Of a stretch of 5,481 nt of DNA, positions 1 through 5,481 are shown piece by piece. The position numbers and the translations under genes are program-made. Below the pieces are notes generated by a model. That model searched no databases and was not told the origin of the DNA. It saw nothing but the letters and a program-made list of their open reading frames with translations. Position 1 is the first letter of the stretch; every line of letters begins with the position of its first letter. Source of the stretch: Chloroflexota bacterium (lineage in GTDB: Bacteria; Chloroflexota; Limnocylindria; Limnocylindrales; CSP1-4); NCBI GenBank assembly GCA_017860675.1, contig JAGDMV010000150.1, positions 1 to 5,481 on the forward strand, read 5' to 3'.

Positions 1-1560
1 GATCATCCAGTCGTGCATGTTGAGGAGCCAGTCGATCTCCCGCTCGTAGCCGAACGACGGGATCCAGCGGATCTGGTCGACCGCCTCCATGATCTGGTAG
101 CGGAGGCTCGCGTCCACCTCGGCCGCGGTCAGCTGTTCGCGCGGCCGGTCGTACACCGGGCCCATGCTGATGTACCACTCGTCGACGAGCCGGAAGACAA
201 GCGGGGTGCCGCAGCGCCAGCAGTGCGGGTAGCGGTGCGTGTAGCGCTCCAGGCGGTAGAAGAAGCCGGTGTGGCGCAGGCGCTCCACGATCGGCTCCGT
301 CACCCAGCGGACGTCCTGCCCCGCCAGGAAGCCGAAGCCATCGCCGAAGATGCCGTTCTCGTCGAGCGGCGCGATCATCGGCAGGCCAAGCGCCTTGCCC
401 AGGGCGAAGTCCTCGGCGCCGCAGCCGGGGGCGATGTGGACGATGCCGGTCCCCTCCTCCTCGCCGACCTCGTCCCAGACGACGACCCGGTGCTCGTACG
501 GCCGGCCATCGGCACCGCCCGCGGCGAAAGCCGCCCGGATCGCCGGCTTCTCGTCGAACGGGCCGACGTAGCGCCAGCCCACCAGCTCGCGGCCGGCGCG
601 CTCTTCGAGGACCTCGAACGGTCCCGCCAGCGCCGTGCGCAGGGTCCCCTTGCCGAGCCAGTGGAGGTGCTCGCCCTGGCGGACCTTGACGTAGCGGAGG
701 TCCGGCCCCACGGCGGCGGCCACGTTCGAGGTGAGCGTCCAGGGGGTCGTCGTCCAGACGAGCAGCGCCTCGCCGGGCCGGTCGACGAGCGGCAGGCGGA
801 TCGTGAGGCCGGGATCCTCGCGCTCCTGGTAACCCTCGGTCATCTCGTGCTGGCTGATGCCCGTCCCGCAGCGGGCGCACCAGGGCATCGTGTCGTGGCC
901 CTTGTACAGCCAGCCGCGCCGGTGGCACTCGGCGAGGAAGCCCCAGATCAGGTCGTTGTTCTCGTTGCTGAAGGTGAAGTACGAGCCGCCCAGGTCGCGC
1001 GTCCCGAGCCGGCCGACGAGCATCTCCACCGTGTCGGTCACCGGGCCGTGCGGCCCGTCGACGGTGACGAGCCGGCCGGGCTCCACCGCCAGCAGGTCGC
1101 GCAGCCGGGTGAGCTCGTCCGGGTCGTTCCAGTCCATCCAGTAGCCGAGCCGGATCGACTGCTCGGTCTGGCGGGCGGCGAAGGTCAGCACCCGCTGCTT
1201 GCAGAGGCTGACGAACTCGGCGATGCCGTGGTCCTCGATGTCGCGCTTGCTGGTGAAGCCCAGGTCACGCTCGACGTTCACCTCGACCCAGAGTCCCTGG
1301 CAGTCGAAGCCGTTCTGCCAGCGCTGGTCGCAGCCGAGCATCGCGTGGTAGCGGCAGTAGAGGTCCTTGTAGGTCCGGCCCCAGGCGTGGTGGACGCCCA
1401 TCGGGTTGTTGGCCGTGATCGGCCCGTCGAGGAAGCTCCAGCGCGGGCCACCCGCGACCTGGGCCCGCAGCCGGGCGAACGTCCGGCGCTCGCGCCAGAG
1501 GGCGAGCACCTCGTGCTCCTGGGCGATCAGGTCGGGCTTGCTGCTGACGGCGGCGAACAT
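1..1560 (-). CDS. ileS: Isoleucyl-tRNA synthetase, N-terminal half (3' end beyond left window edge)
   Basis: Class I aminoacyl-tRNA synthetase that activates isoleucine with ATP and loads it onto tRNA-Ile in the cytoplasm. 520 codons are visible; the family is usually about 1,000-1,100 residues, so the KMSKS loop and anticodon-binding region lie outside the window. The start at 1560 gives MFAAVSSKPDL, a typical IleRS beginning; an AG-rich stretch (GAGGGA) lies only about 2-3 nt upstream, a poor Shine-Dalgarno spacing. Visible landmarks: the signature region GPITANNPMGVHH (GVHH at residues 55-58 in place of the usual HxGH); a WCARC cysteine pair (C228/C231) that probably binds zinc; the CP1 editing domain with its threonine-rich WTTTPWTL motif (269-276) and N279; HIAPGCGAED (375-384), whose last Asp matches the editing aspartate; and a second cysteine pair HCWRCG (C447/C450). 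Editing therefore looks intact. ValRS and LeuRS are related, but the N-terminus and motif details favour IleRS. The gene diverges from the LCP gene. Confidence 0.95.
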   Translation of the reverse strand, partial: MFAAVSSKPDLIAQEHEVLALWRERRTFARLRAQVAGGPRWSFLDGPITANNPMGVHHAWGRTYKDLYCRYHAMLGCDQRWQNGFDCQGLWVEVNVERDLGFTSKRDIEDHGIAEFVSLCKQRVLTFAARQTEQSIRLGYWMDWNDPDELTRLRDLLAVEPGRLVTVDGPHGPVTDTVEMLVGRLGTRDLGGSYFTFSNENNDLIWGFLAECHRRGWLYKGHDTMPWCARCGTGISQHEMTEGYQEREDPGLTIRLPLVDRPGEALLVWTTTPWTLTSNVAAAVGPDLRYVKVRQGEHLHWLGKGTLRTALAGPFEVLEERAGRELVGWRYVGPFDEKPAIRAAFAAGGADGRPYEHRVVVWDEVGEEEGTGIVHIAPGCGAEDFALGKALGLPMIAPLDENGIFGDGFGFLAGQDVRWVTEPIVERLRHTGFFYRLERYTHRYPHCWRCGTPLVFRLVDEWYISMGPVYDRPREQLTAAEVDASLRYQIMEAVDQIRWIPSFGYEREIDWLLNMHDWMI

Positions 1561-1642
1561 GTCCCTCGCGGTCCTCGGCCAGCCGGCGTGGATCCGGCAG
1601 GGGCAGCGGCGTGGCGGCGACGGTGAGTGTCGGGACGCGCCG

Positions 1643-1680
1643 GGAACCTCCTGGCGGATCCGGGCGTATCCTAGCGTGCG
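1643..1680 (+). promoter_or_regulatory. Putative promoter of the LCP gene, with a -10-like element overlapping one for ileS on the other strand
   Basis: TATCCT at 1667-1672 resembles a -10 box and ends 8 nt before the LCP ATG, so transcription would begin at or just before the start codon. No Shine-Dalgarno sequence is present, consistent with a leaderless mRNA. On the minus strand the same bases read TAGGAT (1673-1668), a 4/6 match to TATAAT, which could serve ileS with a leader of about 100 nt. An alternative reading is an ECF sigma-type promoter: GGAAC at 1643-1647, a 17-nt gap, then CGTA at 1665-1668. All of this rests on short motifs in GC-rich DNA. Neither orientation has a convincing sigma-70 -35 box. 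Confidence 0.35.
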
Positions 1681-3495
1681 ATGACGACGCCGACTGCCAC
1701 GCGCGAGCGCGCCCGCTCGGCCTTCGCGGCCGCCTTCCTGTCGCTCCTGTTCCCCGGGCTGGGCCACGCCTACGCGAGGGCCTGGGCCCGGGCGCTGGCC
1801 TTCGCCGCGCCGCCGCTCCTGGTCCTCGCCCTCGGCGTCAGCATGGTCCTGAACTTCGGGATCGACCTGATCGGCCTCGCCTCGCGCGAGATGCTGATCG
1901 CCCTTCTTGGGGCGAACCTCCTCGCCTTCCTGTACCGGCTGGTGGCGGCGATCGATGCCTACCGTGTCGTCGCCTACACGAACCGCGTCGTGGAGGGAGG
2001 CCGGACCACGGCCAGTCGAATCGGCATCGGGCCCGCCCGCGGGAGCCTCGCACCCCTGTCGATCGCCGGCCTGGCGGCCGTCATCCTGGTGATGGCCGGC
2101 TCGCACGTCGCCCTCGCCAACTACAACCTGCTGGCCATCGACACGACCAGCATCTTCTGCTCGGGGAGCGCCTGCGACGAGGACGTGCCCGAGCCATCGG
2201 TCGAGGCAAGCCCGGGCGCCACGGCCGAGGAGACGGAGCCGCCGGTCGAGACCCTCTCGCCGCTGCCGACGCTGGACCCGAGCGCCAGCCTGCCGCCGGC
2301 CGAGGAGCCCAGCCTGCCGGCCTGGAACGGCACCGGCCGCTTGAACGTCCTGCTGATCGGCTCGGACAAGCGGCCCAAGGCGAACTGGTCGCTGACCGAC
2401 ACGCTGATCGTGGCCAGCATCGACCCGAACACGCGCCAGGTGGCGATGTTCAGCCTGCCGCGTGACGTGGTGGACGTCCCCCTGCCCAACATCCCCGCCC
2501 GGTCGGTGTTCGGCAGCGTCTACGCCGGCAAGATCAACGGCCTCTACCAGCAGGCCAAGGCACGGAAGGACCTCTTCCCGGGCGGCGGGTACGTGACCCT
2601 CAAGAAGACCCTGTCCACGCTCTACAAGATCCCGATCCACTATTTCGTCGAGGTCGACTTCAACGGCTTCAAGCAGGTCGTCGACGCCATGGGCGGGGTG
2701 ACGATCAACGTCCAGATGCCGGTCGTCGACGACTACTACCCTGGCGACCGGGGCGCGCTCCGGGTCTACATCCCGACCGGGATCCGCCACATGACCGGTG
2801 CCGAGGCGCTGATCTACGCCCGCTCGCGCCACGGCTCGAACGACTTCGACCGTTCCTCCCGCCAGCAGCGGGTCATCCTCTCGCTCCGGGCCCAGGCGGA
2901 CTTCGCCACCCTGCTCGAGCGCCTGCCGGAGCTGGTGAAGAGCACCAAGAAGACTGTCAAGACGGACGTGCCGATCGACAAGCTGCCCCAGCTCCTCGAG
3001 CTCGCCAGCAGGATCGACATCGCCAACGTCCGCTCCTACGTCTTCGCGCCGCCCTACTACGGGACGGCGAAGATGCAGGCGCCCCGCGGCTACTTCATCT
3101 CCCCCGACATCGCCCGGATCCGTACGGCAGTGGCGAACGCCTTCGACGCCAACCCGCGCGACGAGGCGGTCCGCCAGGAGGTCGCCAAGGAAGGGGCCGC
3201 CGTGTGGGTGCTCAACGGCACCGGGCAGGTCGGACGCGCCGGCAGGGTGGCGGGCTACCTCGATTACCGCGGTCTGGCCGCCTCCGCCCCGAACCAGCGT
3301 CCGGACATCAGCCCTGCAACGACGGTGATCCGGGTCTACAACGGGGCCGAGAGCCGCATGCCCGCGTCCGTGGCGCTCCTCGAGAAGCTGTTCAAGGTGA
3401 CCCCCAAGCTGGTCACCGACCCGGCGATGCGGGCCGACATCGTCGTCATCGTCGGCGCCAAGACGCCGAAGTACCAGGCCCCGCCGGCGCCCTGA
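1681..3495 (+). CDS. LytR-CpsA-Psr (LCP) family envelope glycopolymer transferase with multi-pass N-terminus and LytR_C domain
   Basis: LCP enzymes transfer undecaprenyl-linked glycopolymers (teichoic acid, capsule or similar) onto peptidoglycan at the outer face of the membrane. The protein has 604 residues, longer than the usual 300-500. Residues 1-150 hold hydrophobic segments near 14-31, 37-58, 71-90 and 124-147, starting with an FPGLGHAY motif as in small TM2-like membrane domains. Residues 165-215 form a Pro/Glu/Thr/Ser-rich linker. The LCP domain covers about 220-410: RLNVLLIGSD (220-229), DTLI (D240), SLPRD (258-262), the DAMGGV region (335-340), and a YARSRHGSNDFDRSSRQQR stretch (379-397) with the conserved Arg/Asp residues that bind pyrophosphate and metal. 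A LytR_C domain (about 506-593, beginning AVWVLNGTG) closes the protein. Key residues are present, so it is likely active. The acceptor and donor cannot be told from sequence. The ATG at 1681 has no Shine-Dalgarno site but follows a -10-like box closely. The gene is convergent with ilvE. Confidence 0.93.
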   Translation: MTTPTATRERARSAFAAAFLSLLFPGLGHAYARAWARALAFAAPPLLVLALGVSMVLNFGIDLIGLASREMLIALLGANLLAFLYRLVAAIDAYRVVAYTNRVVEGGRTTASRIGIGPARGSLAPLSIAGLAAVILVMAGSHVALANYNLLAIDTTSIFCSGSACDEDVPEPSVEASPGATAEETEPPVETLSPLPTLDPSASLPPAEEPSLPAWNGTGRLNVLLIGSDKRPKANWSLTDTLIVASIDPNTRQVAMFSLPRDVVDVPLPNIPARSVFGSVYAGKINGLYQQAKARKDLFPGGGYVTLKKTLSTLYKIPIHYFVEVDFNGFKQVVDAMGGVTINVQMPVVDDYYPGDRGALRVYIPTGIRHMTGAEALIYARSRHGSNDFDRSSRQQRVILSLRAQADFATLLERLPELVKSTKKTVKTDVPIDKLPQLLELASRIDIANVRSYVFAPPYYGTAKMQAPRGYFISPDIARIRTAVANAFDANPRDEAVRQEVAKEGAAVWVLNGTGQVGRAGRVAGYLDYRGLAASAPNQRPDISPATTVIRVYNGAESRMPASVALLEKLFKVTPKLVTDPAMRADIVVIVGAKTPKYQAPPAP

Positions 3496-3505
3496 CGGCC
3501 GTCAG
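3492..3505. terminator. Perfect 14-bp palindrome holding both convergent stop codons; possible bidirectional terminator
   Basis: The sequence CTGACGGCCGTCAG is its own reverse complement. It contains the LCP stop TGA (3493-3495) and, on the other strand, the ilvE stop TGA (3504-3502). As RNA it could form a 5-bp stem (CTGAC/GTCAG) with a GGCC loop from either direction. No T-run follows on either side, so it is not a classical intrinsic terminator. More GC-rich self-complementary sequence lies just to the right (3506-3545, for example two CCCGGG sites), inside the ilvE 3' end. A terminator role is inference. Confidence 0.4.
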
Positions 3506-4515
3506 ACCCGGGCGGGCCCCGGGGCGGAACCCTGGCGACCCGGGTAGACCGGGGTGAGCCAGCGGGCGAAGGCCGGGACGTTGCCGCGGACGATGTCGAA
3601 GTAGCGGTCCTTGATCCGTGCCGTGATCGGCCCCACGGCCCCCGAGCCGATCGGCCGGTGGTCCACCTCGATGATCGGCGAGATCTGGGCGCCGGTGCCG
3701 CAGAAGAAGGCCTCGTCGGCGATGTAGATCTCGCTCCGGTCGATCGAGCGCTCGACGAGCGGGATGCCCAGGTCGGCGGCGATCTCGATGATGCCGGCGC
3801 GGGTGATGCCCTCGAGGATGTCGTCGCTCACCGGTGGCGTCAGCAGCCGGCCCCCGCGGACGATGAAGATGTTCTCGGCCGAGCCCTCCGAGACGTGCCC
3901 GTCGTGAGTCAGCACCAGCGCCTCGTCGAAGCCGTTCAGCATCGCCTCGGTCTTCGAGAACGCCGGATTGACGTACGAGCCGACGATCTTGGCCCGCGAG
4001 GGGATGCTGACGTCGCCGGTCCGCCGCCACGAGACGGTCCCGATCCTGACCCCGACCGCGGTGTCGACGTAATCGCCGAAGGGGATCGACAGGATGTAGT
4101 AGGCATGCTCGAGCGCGTGGAGCCGCACCCCGATCGCCCGGGTGCTCTTGTAGACGGACGGCCGGACGTAGGCGTCCTCGCGGAAGCCGTTCCGCCGGAG
4201 CACCTCGACGACCTGCCCGCAGAGCTCGTCGACCGCCGGGAGGCCGGTCATCAGCATGATCCGGGCGCTGTCGCGCATCCGCTCGACGTGCTCCCTGACC
4301 CGGAGCGCGTAGAGCTGGCCATGGTCGGCGTTCCAGTAGGCGCGGATGCCCTCGAACACCGCGGTGCCGTAGAGGAAGCCGTGGGTCATGATGCTGACCC
4401 TGGCCTCCGCCAGCGGGACGTAGTCGCCCTCGAAGAAGCACACCAGGCGGTCGAGGTCGAAGGCCGCTCCCGCGGACGGGCCCGCGGCCGGCGCAACGGG
4501 CTGCTGGGTGACCAT
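3502..4515 (-). CDS. ilvE: Branched-chain amino acid aminotransferase (fold-type IV PLP enzyme)
   Basis: IlvE reversibly moves the amino group between glutamate and the 2-oxo acids of leucine, isoleucine and valine, the last step of their synthesis in the cytoplasm. The 337-residue protein is slightly longer than the usual 300-310, mainly through an Ala/Pro-rich N-terminus of about 20 residues and a short C-terminal tail. Visible features: VFEGIRAY (54-60) near the substrate pocket; YVRP (R118); the PLP Schiff-base lysine in SRAKIVGSY (K176); the class IV signature from about 180 to 215 including EGSAEN (210-215, with the PLP-ring-contacting Glu at 214); LEGITR (234-239); and CGTGAQISP (272-280), which binds the cofactor phosphate. 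D-amino acid transaminase and aminodeoxychorismate lyase share the fold, but the FEGIR motif and overall match favour IlvE. The start at 4515 is chosen because AGGAG lies 8 nt upstream; an in-frame ATG at 4611 would add 32 residues unlike the family and would place the promoter inside the gene. Confidence 0.95.
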   Translation of the reverse strand: MVTQQPVAPAAGPSAGAAFDLDRLVCFFEGDYVPLAEARVSIMTHGFLYGTAVFEGIRAYWNADHGQLYALRVREHVERMRDSARIMLMTGLPAVDELCGQVVEVLRRNGFREDAYVRPSVYKSTRAIGVRLHALEHAYYILSIPFGDYVDTAVGVRIGTVSWRRTGDVSIPSRAKIVGSYVNPAFSKTEAMLNGFDEALVLTHDGHVSEGSAENIFIVRGGRLLTPPVSDDILEGITRAGIIEIAADLGIPLVERSIDRSEIYIADEAFFCGTGAQISPIIEVDHRPIGSGAVGPITARIKDRYFDIVRGNVPAFARWLTPVYPGRQGSAPGPARV

Positions 4516-4523
4516 GGGGCTGT

Positions 4524-4528
4524 CTCCT
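4524..4528 (-). promoter_or_regulatory. Shine-Dalgarno site of ilvE
   Basis: On the minus strand AGGAG is followed by 8 nt and then the ATG at 4515. It is the only well-placed, strong ribosome binding site in the window. It decides the ilvE start in favour of MVTQQ over the longer reading from 4611. Confidence 0.8.
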
Positions 4529-4539
4529 GCGCGCGTCGA

Positions 4540-4560
4540 GGTGGGGATGGCCAACCCACC
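4540..4560 (-). promoter_or_regulatory. Hairpin in the ilvE 5' leader
   Basis: GGTGGG (4540-4545) and CCCACC (4555-4560) are exact reverse complements separated by a 9-nt loop that itself contains the palindrome TGGCCA. The hairpin would lie in the leader RNA between the predicted transcription start (near 4567) and the Shine-Dalgarno site, ending 11 nt upstream of it. It could affect mRNA stability or ribosome access. I see no leader peptide rich in Ile/Leu/Val codons, so classical attenuation is not supported. Confidence 0.35.
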
Positions 4561-4573
4561 CGGCCTGCGCTCG

Positions 4574-4601
4574 AGTATACGCTGCGGGTCGAGGCGGTCA
4601 G
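4574..4601 (-). promoter_or_regulatory. Putative sigma-70-type promoter of ilvE
   Basis: On the minus strand CTGACC (4601-4596, 4/6 match to TTGACA) is followed by a 16-nt spacer and TATACT (4579-4574, 5/6 match to TATAAT). An AT-rich hexamer is rare in this GC-rich DNA, which supports the call. Transcription should start near 4567, giving a leader of about 50 nt that carries a hairpin and an AGGAG site. Confidence 0.6.
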
Positions 4602-4614
4602 CCGCGGTCACGGG

Positions 4615-4628
4615 GCCCCGGCCGGGGC
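4615..4628. repeat. Perfect 14-bp GC palindrome upstream of the ilvE promoter
   Basis: GCCCCGGCCGGGGC is its own reverse complement and sits 13 bp upstream of the ilvE -35 element, in the intergenic region shared with the divergent ATPase gene. It could be a binding site for a dimeric regulator, but all-G/C palindromes arise easily at this base composition. No regulator is known for it. Confidence 0.3.
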
Positions 4629-4717
4629 TGCTCGGTGGCGCTCACAACCGTGCAGACGCGCGGCCTGCATGCGCGCCCAAGGGGCGGGATGGGCCAGCAG
4701 GGCCACGCGCCGATGGG

Positions 4718-4730
4718 CATAATCCGCCGA
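4718..4730 (+). promoter_or_regulatory. -10 element and leaderless start of the P-type ATPase gene
   Basis: CATAAT (4718-4723) matches TATAAT in 5 of 6 positions and ends 6 nt before the ATG at 4730. Transcription would therefore begin at the A of the start codon, a leaderless arrangement. No Shine-Dalgarno sequence is present. No convincing -35 box lies 16-18 nt upstream. The rest of the intergenic region (4629-4717) shows only a 7-bp direct repeat GATGGGC (4688-4694 and 4712-4718). Confidence 0.5.
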
Positions 4731-5481
4731 TGACCACGACGACCGCCGCACCCCCTCCCGAAGAGCCGGCCGCCATCCGCGTGCCCCATGCCAGCCACGT
4801 CGAGCGCCTGGCCCGTCACGGGCGAAACGAGCTGAAGGGCGAGCCGCCGGTTCCCGCCTGGAAGCGCTTCCTCGAGCAGTTCAACGATCCCCTCGTGTTC
4901 CTCCTCATCTTCGCCACCGTGGTGTCGCTCATCGTCTGGGTCGTCGAGGGCGCGGAGGACATCCCCTTCGAGGCGATCGTCATCATCGCCATCCTGGTCG
5001 TCAACGCGGTGATCGGCTACGTCCAGGAGGATCGTGCCGAGAAGGCGGTCGAGGCCCTCCGGGAGATGACGACGACGACCGCCAGCGTCGTCCGCGACGG
5101 GCGGCAGCGGCGCATCCCCTCGCCCGAGCTCGTCCCCGGCGACGTCATGCTCATCGAGGCGGGGGACGCCGTGTCGGCCGACGCGCGGCTGCTCGAGGTG
5201 ACGGCCCTGCAGACGGCGGAGGCCCCGCTGACCGGCGAGAGCGAGCCGGTCACCAAGGACCCGGCTCCGGTCGAGGTCGAATCGGGCGTGGGCGATCGGA
5301 TCAACATGGTCTTCTCGGGGACGGTCGCGACCTTCGGCCGCGGGCGGGCGGTCGTCACCTCGACCGGGATGAAGACGGAGATGGGCCGGATCGCCGGGAT
5401 GGTGGCCGCGGCTCCGACGCGCGACACCCCGCTTCAGATCGAGATCGCCCGGGTCGGCAAGTACATCGGCATCGCCGTCAT
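4730..5481 (+). CDS. P-type cation-transporting ATPase, N-terminal part (3' end beyond right window edge)
   Basis: P-type ATPases pump cations across the cytoplasmic membrane using a phospho-aspartate intermediate. 250 complete codons are visible of a family usually about 850-950 residues long. Residues about 19-50 form the cation-ATPase N-terminal region (HVERLARHGRNEL, then WKRFLEQFNDPL). Membrane helices follow at about 54-72 and 80-98. The actuator domain spans about 110-235 with VPGDV (135-139), an acid-rich EAGDAVSADARLL region (143-155) and the dephosphorylation motif TGES (168-171). A third membrane helix begins near 244. The phosphorylated DKTGT motif and ion-binding helices lie outside the window, so the ion cannot be assigned. 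The N-terminal layout and absence of heavy-metal CxxC motifs point to the P2 (Ca2+/Mg2+/Na+-type) group rather than copper or zinc exporters. ATG 4730 is favoured by the close -10 box. The gene diverges from ilvE. Confidence 0.92.
   Translation, partial: MTTTTAAPPPEEPAAIRVPHASHVERLARHGRNELKGEPPVPAWKRFLEQFNDPLVFLLIFATVVSLIVWVVEGAEDIPFEAIVIIAILVVNAVIGYVQEDRAEKAVEALREMTTTTASVVRDGRQRRIPSPELVPGDVMLIEAGDAVSADARLLEVTALQTAEAPLTGESEPVTKDPAPVEVESGVGDRINMVFSGTVATFGRGRAVVTSTGMKTEMGRIAGMVAAAPTRDTPLQIEIARVGKYIGIAV

Noticed and set aside
13..1626. A 537-codon plus-strand open frame spanning almost the whole ileS region.
   Set aside because: It is the antisense shadow of ileS: high G/C at third codon positions removes stop codons on the other strand. 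Its translation is low-complexity Ala/Arg/Val/Asp-rich with no recognisable domain, while the minus strand encodes clear IleRS motifs throughout.
1561..1660. A possible T-box riboswitch in the roughly 100-nt ileS leader, prompted by AGGACCGCG near the start codon.
   Set aside because: The tRNA-acceptor-pairing bulge expected for tRNA-Ile (UGGU before ACCGCG) is missing, and no stem I or antiterminator could be recognised. A covariance-model search of the T-box family would settle it.
1611..2465. A 284-codon plus-strand frame overlapping the start of the LCP gene.
   Set aside because: Frame-shifted shadow of the LCP gene; its Arg/Pro/Gly-rich translation has no domain, while the LCP frame carries all family motifs.
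4516..4611. A 32-residue N-terminal extension of IlvE starting at 4611.
   Set aside because: The extension has no family similarity, it would contain the promoter and the AGGAG site, and the ATG at 4515 has a well-spaced ribosome binding site.
3658..4722. A 354-codon plus-strand open frame opposite ilvE.
   Set aside because: Antisense shadow of ilvE for the same base-composition reason; the product is Asp/Ala/Val/Arg-rich and unrecognisable, and it runs across the ilvE promoter and leader.
4816..5427. Minus-strand open frames of 62 and 136 codons within the ATPase region.
   Set aside because: They are antisense to clear P-type ATPase motifs (TGES, membrane helices), and their Ser/Thr/Arg-rich products match nothing recognisable.
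1..5481. Mobile elements, CRISPR arrays, tRNA/rRNA genes, toxin-antitoxin or phage-defence genes.
   Set aside because: No terminal inverted repeats, spaced repeats, cloverleaf sequences or small paired genes were seen; coding regions fill nearly the whole window with ordinary chromosomal genes.

Overview
The window is very GC-rich (clearly above 60% by eye, with G/C strongly favoured at third codon positions). It reads as ordinary chromosomal DNA of a free-living bacterium. A multi-pass LytR-CpsA-Psr (LCP) protein, an isoleucyl-tRNA synthetase with a swapped signature motif, and two probably leaderless genes suggest a high-GC monoderm lineage. A Chloroflexota group (Limnocylindria-like) is my best guess and Actinomycetota is the main alternative. 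This placement is inference from protein style, not a database match.

Layout from left to right: (1) 1-1560, minus strand, the N-terminal half of isoleucyl-tRNA synthetase (ileS), cut by the left window edge. (2) 1561-1680, a divergent intergenic region with overlapping -10-like elements. (3) 1681-3495, plus strand, a complete LCP-family cell-envelope glycopolymer transferase with an unusual N-terminal membrane domain and a LytR_C tail. (4) 3502-4515, minus strand, a complete branched-chain amino acid aminotransferase (ilvE), convergent with the LCP gene; only 6 bases separate the stop codons, and both stops lie inside a perfect palindrome. (5) 4516-4729, a divergent intergenic region with a recognisable promoter, leader hairpin and Shine-Dalgarno site for ilvE and a leaderless-type promoter for the next gene. 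(6) 4730-5481, plus strand, the start of a P-type cation-transporting ATPase, cut by the right edge.

The four genes alternate in strand, so none can share an operon with its immediate neighbour. IlvE makes isoleucine and IleS charges it onto tRNA, but the LCP gene lies between them on the opposite strand, so any link is positional. The LCP protein and the ATPase are envelope functions. I found no mobile element, CRISPR array, RNA gene, phage gene or obvious novel multi-gene system. The most notable points are the GXHH signature of IleRS, the multi-pass LCP architecture, and the compact palindromic junction between the two convergent genes.
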